Shown here piece by piece: positions 58,419 to 64,000 of a stretch of DNA of 64,000 nucleotides. Origin of the DNA: Sipunculus nudus (taxonomy: Eukaryota > Annelida > Sipuncula > Golfingiida > Sipunculidae); the NCBI GenBank assembly GCA_026874595.1, contig CM049313.1, positions 74,334,659 to 74,398,658 on the forward strand, in the 5' to 3' direction. A program made the position numbers and the translations under genes. Under the pieces are notes generated by a model. It had not been told where the DNA came from, did no database searches, and was given only the letters and a program-made list of their open reading frames with translations. Every line of letters starts with the position of its first letter. The first letter of the stretch is position 1.

Positions 58419-61400
58419 ATGCTCTCTTTTAACAATGAAACCATGATTTATCGTTTACCAGAGATTCTTCCGGATCCAGGTAATTTTGATTTTTTAAGGC
58501 AGACGAAGAACACCACTTACCCTCCACCTGAACGTATCCATTAACCTAACACTTGAATCAGAGCCTGAATGTGCTGATGTTTTTTATATGGACTTCAGAT
58601 GAACATTTCAGTGGTACATGATTTTCAAAACTTTCATACATATATTGACGTAAGAAGAGATTTTAACATACATTTAGAAATGAATGTGAAATATACTAAG
58701 AACTCTTAAAGAATTTCTTTTTCAGGTATATGCAATGGAAATCCCGAAGTCATCGTAAAATATCTTCTTTTGTTTTTAAATAACAAGCAGGTAGATATTG
58801 TGTCATGAATGAGGGACCGATGAATGCGATATATCCATCCAGTATATCAGCTCTACATAATAAATGACTGAACAATTTCCACAGACGGCTAATGGAAGAC
58901 TGCGAGACGATACCCGCGCTGAAGGGTGTTTCCCGTGGGGCTTGGATATTCACAAGACAATAGAAACTATTACCTCTGGATAATAAAAATGATCTACATG
59001 AACTTAGGAATCCTAGTGAGTAGACATGTTCCTGTCTGCAGGTTAGGTAATTACCTCTGATAGCTCAGGATAAATCCCGCCTCCGTCGGCTCTCAATGGA
59101 CATATTACTGTTTCTAGTCCCGCAAGCTACTTGTGTGTAAATCTACATGTGATGTCTGTAAGCTCAGGTATTCTTTCCTCTCCTCCCTCAGTAAGGGGCC
59201 TGTGTAAATATGTACAGTTGAATTCTCTATTTTGTCCATCTGCTCACGGCTTAAGCTAGTAATGGAGGACTCGAATCAATTTGTTTTTGGGACATGGACT
59301 CGGACTTGTCCTTTGACTCGAGAAATCAGGTCTAGTCCATCTCGAAACTAGCAGAAGGATAGCTTTGTCACACACCATCAGTACATTTATATACATGTGT
59401 GAAATAAAAAACAAAGTGTTAAAAAGACTGCATATACAAAACCCGGGAAATAAATGTATAATAATAAATCAAATAAAGTTTACGGGTCTATCTTTTATTT
59501 TATTAATATCAGGTTTTTTTCCCCGAATAATGGCTGACAAATGTCTGAAAAGTGTTACAAAGGACACACAAATAACGGTTAAATATTCGCAAATATTCCC
59601 ACTTTTCTTACAAATTTAAACAATATTGTTAATTTCCATCTATGTGATTTAATAATGTGATTCATGTTTTTTGTATTGAGTACAACGACAAAAAGACCAA
59701 GCTTTTCCCAAAAGTAGCATGCATTATATGTGTACCTTGCATGTATAAAGTCCCCTCTACAGATACAAACATCTCCTGGAAATATTACTATGACCTCATA
59801 GTACCTTAATGTAAATAAGTATGTATCAGTGAATAGCGAAGGTATACCTTTAAATTAGACTATAAAACTTGTTTTCATAAGGAAATAGAATTTTCAAGAA
59901 AGAATTAAAAATGCCAACTGACTGAGCTACGTTTATGTGAATAGAGAAACGATTTCATTGATGCTTAATACAAGGTATGTTATTGTATGCCAGAAGAATA
60001 AAATTTGAGGTTTCGGGGATTTTCCGAAAATTAAAATACTTTTTTATTTTTAAAAAATCTGGAATATATCCATCGATTGTTCAGATTAAAAACTTGTGTC
60101 ATTATAAATATACAATGTAATTATGAAGACATATATAAGAAGGAACGGCGGAAAAAAAGCCTCCCCTATATATATCTGAGAATTGAATCCCGTTCACACA
60201 GCAAACGCAATATATGAAATGCAAACGATTTGTTTTTGTGCTTTACACCATGGGTAATGTCATGGGATAGAGTATATTCTAGTGTTTATGCTCAAGGCTT
60301 GGTGGGACTGTAGAACAATAGCATATTCCCGTTTTGCACACCACATCTTCCGTCTACAATTTGTCGAAGAAAAGGGTAAGGGGCGGACTGGGTTGAGAAA
60401 TAATCCTTGGAAATTGGAGGAAAAGCGGCCCAAATGTATACAATACCATCGGCCCACTTGCATATATAATTTGCCCACACCATCGGCCCATAGGCATGAA
60501 TATCTTGTTTATATGCCATCGGCCCGTCGAGAACCGCTCACTGTCCTGGTGGCCTTGTCCGCCCCTGAAAAATGTCATTTGTCAATAAAATTTAAGGGCT
60601 TATAAGGATATATAAGAAAGTGCTTTTACCAATCTAATATATGAATGATTACTGAAATAAAAACGGATCTGAATGACGGTTCAAAATCGCTTACGGTTGG
60701 AAAAAGGTAGCATATAAGGTATTACTGTCATTATTATTAATTTACCTATATTAGTCTATTTTTATTAAATAAATATATATTTAATAAAAATAAAAAAAGA
60801 TAAAAAATTGGGTTTGTAATTCAATTCTTATTATGTGATTCTAAATGTGTAACTATACATATATTAGTATATATAACTCCCTCCCCTATACTATTGTCCG
60901 TATGTCCCCTACTGTGTTGATATATGGATCTCAAAGGGCGGGCCCGACCGACTCCACTCATCGCAGGTACCAAGCTACATACAGGAAGCCCGTTGCACGC
61001 AGAGGTGTCTATCGTTTATTTCGCTGGTATTTATAAATGCTCATATTCTGTTCAATATTTGCGACAGACAGAATGAAATGTTGGAGTGCTTCGGCGATAC
61101 AGAAGTTTTGTTTTTATTCTATTTGAATAATTTTGCAACTTACGGATAGCCAGGAGCCTCTTCATTAAATATCTTCGATGCAATTGATATTTTAGCTGAA
61201 GAGGCATTTTATCATATTTATGGTACCAAGTACCCTTCAGCTTATCAGTCCACTCAATATGTCCTAACAGAATACATTTTATCCAAGTGTTTGTCCTGCA
61301 CATGGTTTGATTCCTTTCAGATAACGGCCGGAGTTATTGTTTCATCCACTGATAGTGTCCCGTGGAGGGAACCGCCTGAAGATGGATACCTGGTCGGTAT

Positions 61401-62299
61401 GATTTGTTTCAAATTCATTTACATTGGTTCAAATCAACTCCTTCCGTCAAGTTCCTTAAGGATGAATGCAAGGGGACGCCTTCAAAGATTTTTTTGCCAG
61501 TTACCCCAATCCATGTCAAAAGGAAAAATTATTTTAGAAAGTCTAATATTTAAGTAATATGATCCCTTATTGTATCCCAACGCTCCATGTTTTGACATGA
61601 TTAACAAAGGAAAACCAATCTATTTTTCTCATAACCTTCTGAGAGCAAAACGAAGTCCTGCACAGGTTAACTTGGAGTCTGCATGGAGACTGAAACTGCA
61701 CTGACAGTCGAAATTTTGGGTATAAAGCCACGTTTTCTTAACAAATTGCGTTTTTGTGTATCATCTGTTTTAGTTATTATGGCTACCATATACCTGCAGT
61801 CTGTATACCATCATGGACAGATAAAAGGTTTACCCGGGCGTGATTATGTAGGGTTGGATCACTGAGAGAATGATAAATGAATTACCTGAGTGTAACTTTT
61901 TACAGGTAGGTGGTCGGAGAGGAATTGCCCTCTTATCGTTTTGCAGAATGGTTCCGCCTTTTATACACAGTATGGTAGATTTTCCCAGCTTTTTCGTTTG
62001 GTAGATGATCCCCTTCTTTTGGCTGTATGTATATCTCTCTCGTTTTATCCGTTTCAGAAACTTCAGCTTCTCTTTCACGTTTGGTAGATTTCCCACCTTT
62101 TTTCGTTGGGGCGAATCACGCTTCCTTTTATCCTGTCATTAATATTTTCCGTTTTATGTCGTTTGATAATTCTTCCCGCCTTTTTCCGTCAGGTGAACCG
62201 TCACAACACGTGTGTCCAACCGACCCTCGCCCCCCGCCAGGGCCACTATTATGGCAACAATATCCAGCCAACAATGACGCTGATGTGCTGCTGATGTAG
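58419..62299 (+). CDS. Candidate two-exon small proline-rich protein (weak)
   Basis: Not recognised. Segment 58419-58479 starts ATGCTCTC and reads MLSFNNETMIYRLPEILPDP, then stops at a good donor CCAG/GTAATT in phase 1. Segment 62193-62299 follows a strong pyrimidine tract (TCTTCCCGCCTTTTTCCGTC then AG). Entered in phase 1 it reads GEPSQHVCPTDPRPPPGPLL and on to WQQYPANNDADVLLM, then TAG. The join gives 55 residues with a proline-rich middle and an acidic/hydrophobic end, no signal peptide and no membrane segment. Support is only start, donor, acceptor and phase agreement. Further exons may lie in the 3.7-kb gap, and the second segment is also open in another frame. It could be chance. Confidence 0.22.
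58480..62192. other. Unresolved stretch, possible intron of the small-protein candidate
   Basis: It contains CATCGGCCC repeated about every 35 bp (60446-60530) and A/T-rich runs. An exon-like segment after TTCCTTTCAG at 61321, with a GTATGA donor downstream, does not fit the candidate's phase because it meets TGA. Confidence 0.3.
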
Positions 62300-63412
62300 C
62301 GACTGCATGTGCTATAAGAGTCTGCCTGCCGGTCATGATTAGAAACAATAGCAGGCTCCAGCTAGGATATAAATTAGGGCTATGTCTTACAGGAATAGAC
62401 CTTTTGGTGGGAAGCAATCAGTCAACTACTCACTGGTTTCCGCAAACGTTAAAGCAAACAAGGTATTTTATACGTTTTCTACTTCTTTCGGCCTTCGCAG
62501 CAACAAGGAAATAAGCTTACACTGACTAATGAGCATTTATCATCGATAAATTGGCCAGTGGCTTTCAGATATACAATGAGACCAAAGAGTTTTTTTTGCT
62601 TGTAGTTTGTAACCGGGTGCTGGGGTTTATCACAATTTTTTTATGTATTTAGAGAAGAATCCTCTGGGTACTTAGGTTTTATTCAGTACTGTCTATTGAG
62701 TGAGGCAAGGAGGTGACAAAGAAACCTCCATCCATAATGTTCCTAGAATCGCCGTGATAACAGTATTTTTTCGTAAATGACCACAATCATCACAAAATAA
62801 TACTAAACCAAACAAAAATCACTAAAACTGACAGTTTATATGCAAAATGCCTGCTAAAAATTGCAATTTACCTGTTAAATTGGTATATCTCCAGCAAGGT
62901 TATACCAAGAGTGGTAGTCTTAAATGATATGTACGTTTGTTATTTGTGGATTTGAAACCACCCGCGGTCTGAGACACAGTCTGTCGTCTGACGTATAAAC
63001 ATAAACTACGACTGCTTACATGACATCTGCTATACTAGGGGAGCCCTTGTGCTTTTCATATTATATTGAAACACTGCTCATAAATGCTCCCAATAAAACC
63101 TTAAGATCAGATATTTTGTAATGAGAATTTTTTTATGATTAAAAAAATCATATTTTATTGTTCAAATTTGCGTACCGGGAATACCGGTATGTTATTGCCC
63201 TACACGGTGGCACATCCCGTTGCATTATGGCGGGAGAGGAGAAGCTCGTATTAACCTGAGTCGTGTTGATCTTCTTGTTCGAATCGACAATGAAATCGAC
63301 ACGCACTGATACTGAACTCTCTGAACATGTCACGTAACCATTGTGACGTCACAGAGCCCCACCTGGCTGTGATAATCTACTATTTCACTTTATTGTTTTC
63401 GAGATTAGGCTA
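62300..63412. other. Intergenic, nothing recognised
   Basis: AT-rich with no supported exon, RNA gene or shared repeat. Confidence 0.4.
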
Positions 63413-63955
63413 CTATAGTCCGTTTCATCCCCTCATGTCCACCTGTTTTTTTGCTATGAAAATTTGTATTTGTTACATTTCAAGGGAAACAATTATAGTG
63501 TAGAGGAGAGGATTACAGAACCTTATTTTCAACTAGGTAACTAAATTCCTACCTTATTCCTTATTTGAGTAACAGAATTTTCTGAAAATATGAAAATCAG
63601 TCTACATTTTTCAACATATCAGACCCACTTATGGCGGTCAAGGTCATTGGTCACATGCAAAAACAGCCACAACTGACAGCTGCTGACTGGATGATCCCAT
63701 GTAAACACTCTAAATAATATAACCAGCTAAAACAAAGATGGCTACTTATGGAGGGACATACAATATCTGCCAGATCATGATAAAGAGACTAAAATGTTGT
63801 GAAACATGAACAGGGGATTTATTGTAAAATTCTTAACTGTCATATTAGGTTGTCACTTCTATATGTTGTTTCCTTGGAAAATATTGAAAAATATAAACTT
63901 TTAGGTAAATCATCTACTAAAACAGGTAGACAGCAGGTGGTGAAATGGACTATAG
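63413..63955. mobile_element. Foldback MITE at the right edge, about 90-bp TIRs
   Basis: Left CTATAGTCCGTTTCATCCCC...GTCCACCTGTTTT pairs with the complement of the right end CTATAGTCCATTTCACCACC...GTCTACCTGTTTT. The match resumes at TTTC(C)AAGGGAAACAA...ATAG. A second, truncated copy of the left end begins at about 63973 (AGTCCGTTCCAGTACCCCTG) and runs off the window. Confidence 0.7.
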
Positions 63956-64000
63956 TCAGAATAATATAATTAAAGTCCGTTCCAGTACCCCTGTCCACCT

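Noticed and set aside
61321-61390. Exon-like segment after TTCCTTTCAG, reading ITAGVIVSSTDSVPWREPPE
   Set aside because: It fits only phase 0, which does not match the neighbouring candidate exon (phase 1 meets TGA). There is no homology that I recognise.

Overview
The window looks like invertebrate nuclear DNA, most likely from a bivalve mollusc. It is AT-rich, its genes are split into many short exons, and it carries long poly-G/C and (AT)n runs plus dense small transposons. Two of the repeat styles (one opening TTTTTAGCTCAGCTGA, one with ATGCCCCCGG-type ends) are ones I associate with bivalve genomes; no species can be named from this alone. There are no operons, prokaryotic signals or CRISPR arrays.

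Two genes can be assembled exon by exon. (1) CCDC124 (+ strand, 7376-24603): four coding exons joining to a 217-residue ribosome-associated coiled-coil protein. Its second and third introns (about 6.4 and 9.6 kb) are packed with nested repeats. (2) An alpha-arrestin / arrestin-domain-containing protein (- strand, 43879-35074): six coding exons joining to 333 residues, with arrestin N and C domains but no PPxY tail. One of its introns has a GC donor, and the acceptor of its last exon abuts a (TAA)n microsatellite. A third, weak candidate (+ strand, 58419-62299) joins two phase-compatible exon-like segments into a 55-residue proline-rich protein.

Layout: 1-7.3 kb, intergenic DNA with one MITE carrying a 9-bp target-site duplication and two decayed LINE fragments (reverse-transcriptase C-terminus and endonuclease domain). 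7.4-24.6 kb, CCDC124 with nested elements, a 21-bp minisatellite and arrays of AGGTCA-like motifs. 24.6-28.4 kb, probable 3' UTR. 28.8-35 kb, intergenic repeats and a second member of the long-TIR MITE family. 35.1-43.9 kb, the arrestin gene. 44.5-45.0 kb, a foldback MITE with a promoter-like core upstream of it. 46-58 kb, gene-poor with microsatellites. 58-64 kb, the weak small-protein candidate and another foldback MITE at the right edge.

I see no dedicated new multi-gene system. The most interesting signals are the repeated nuclear-receptor-like half-site modules inside an intronic transposon family, the Helitron-like elements with tandem cores nested within one another, the promoter-like MITE beside the arrestin gene, and the unannotated two-exon candidate.
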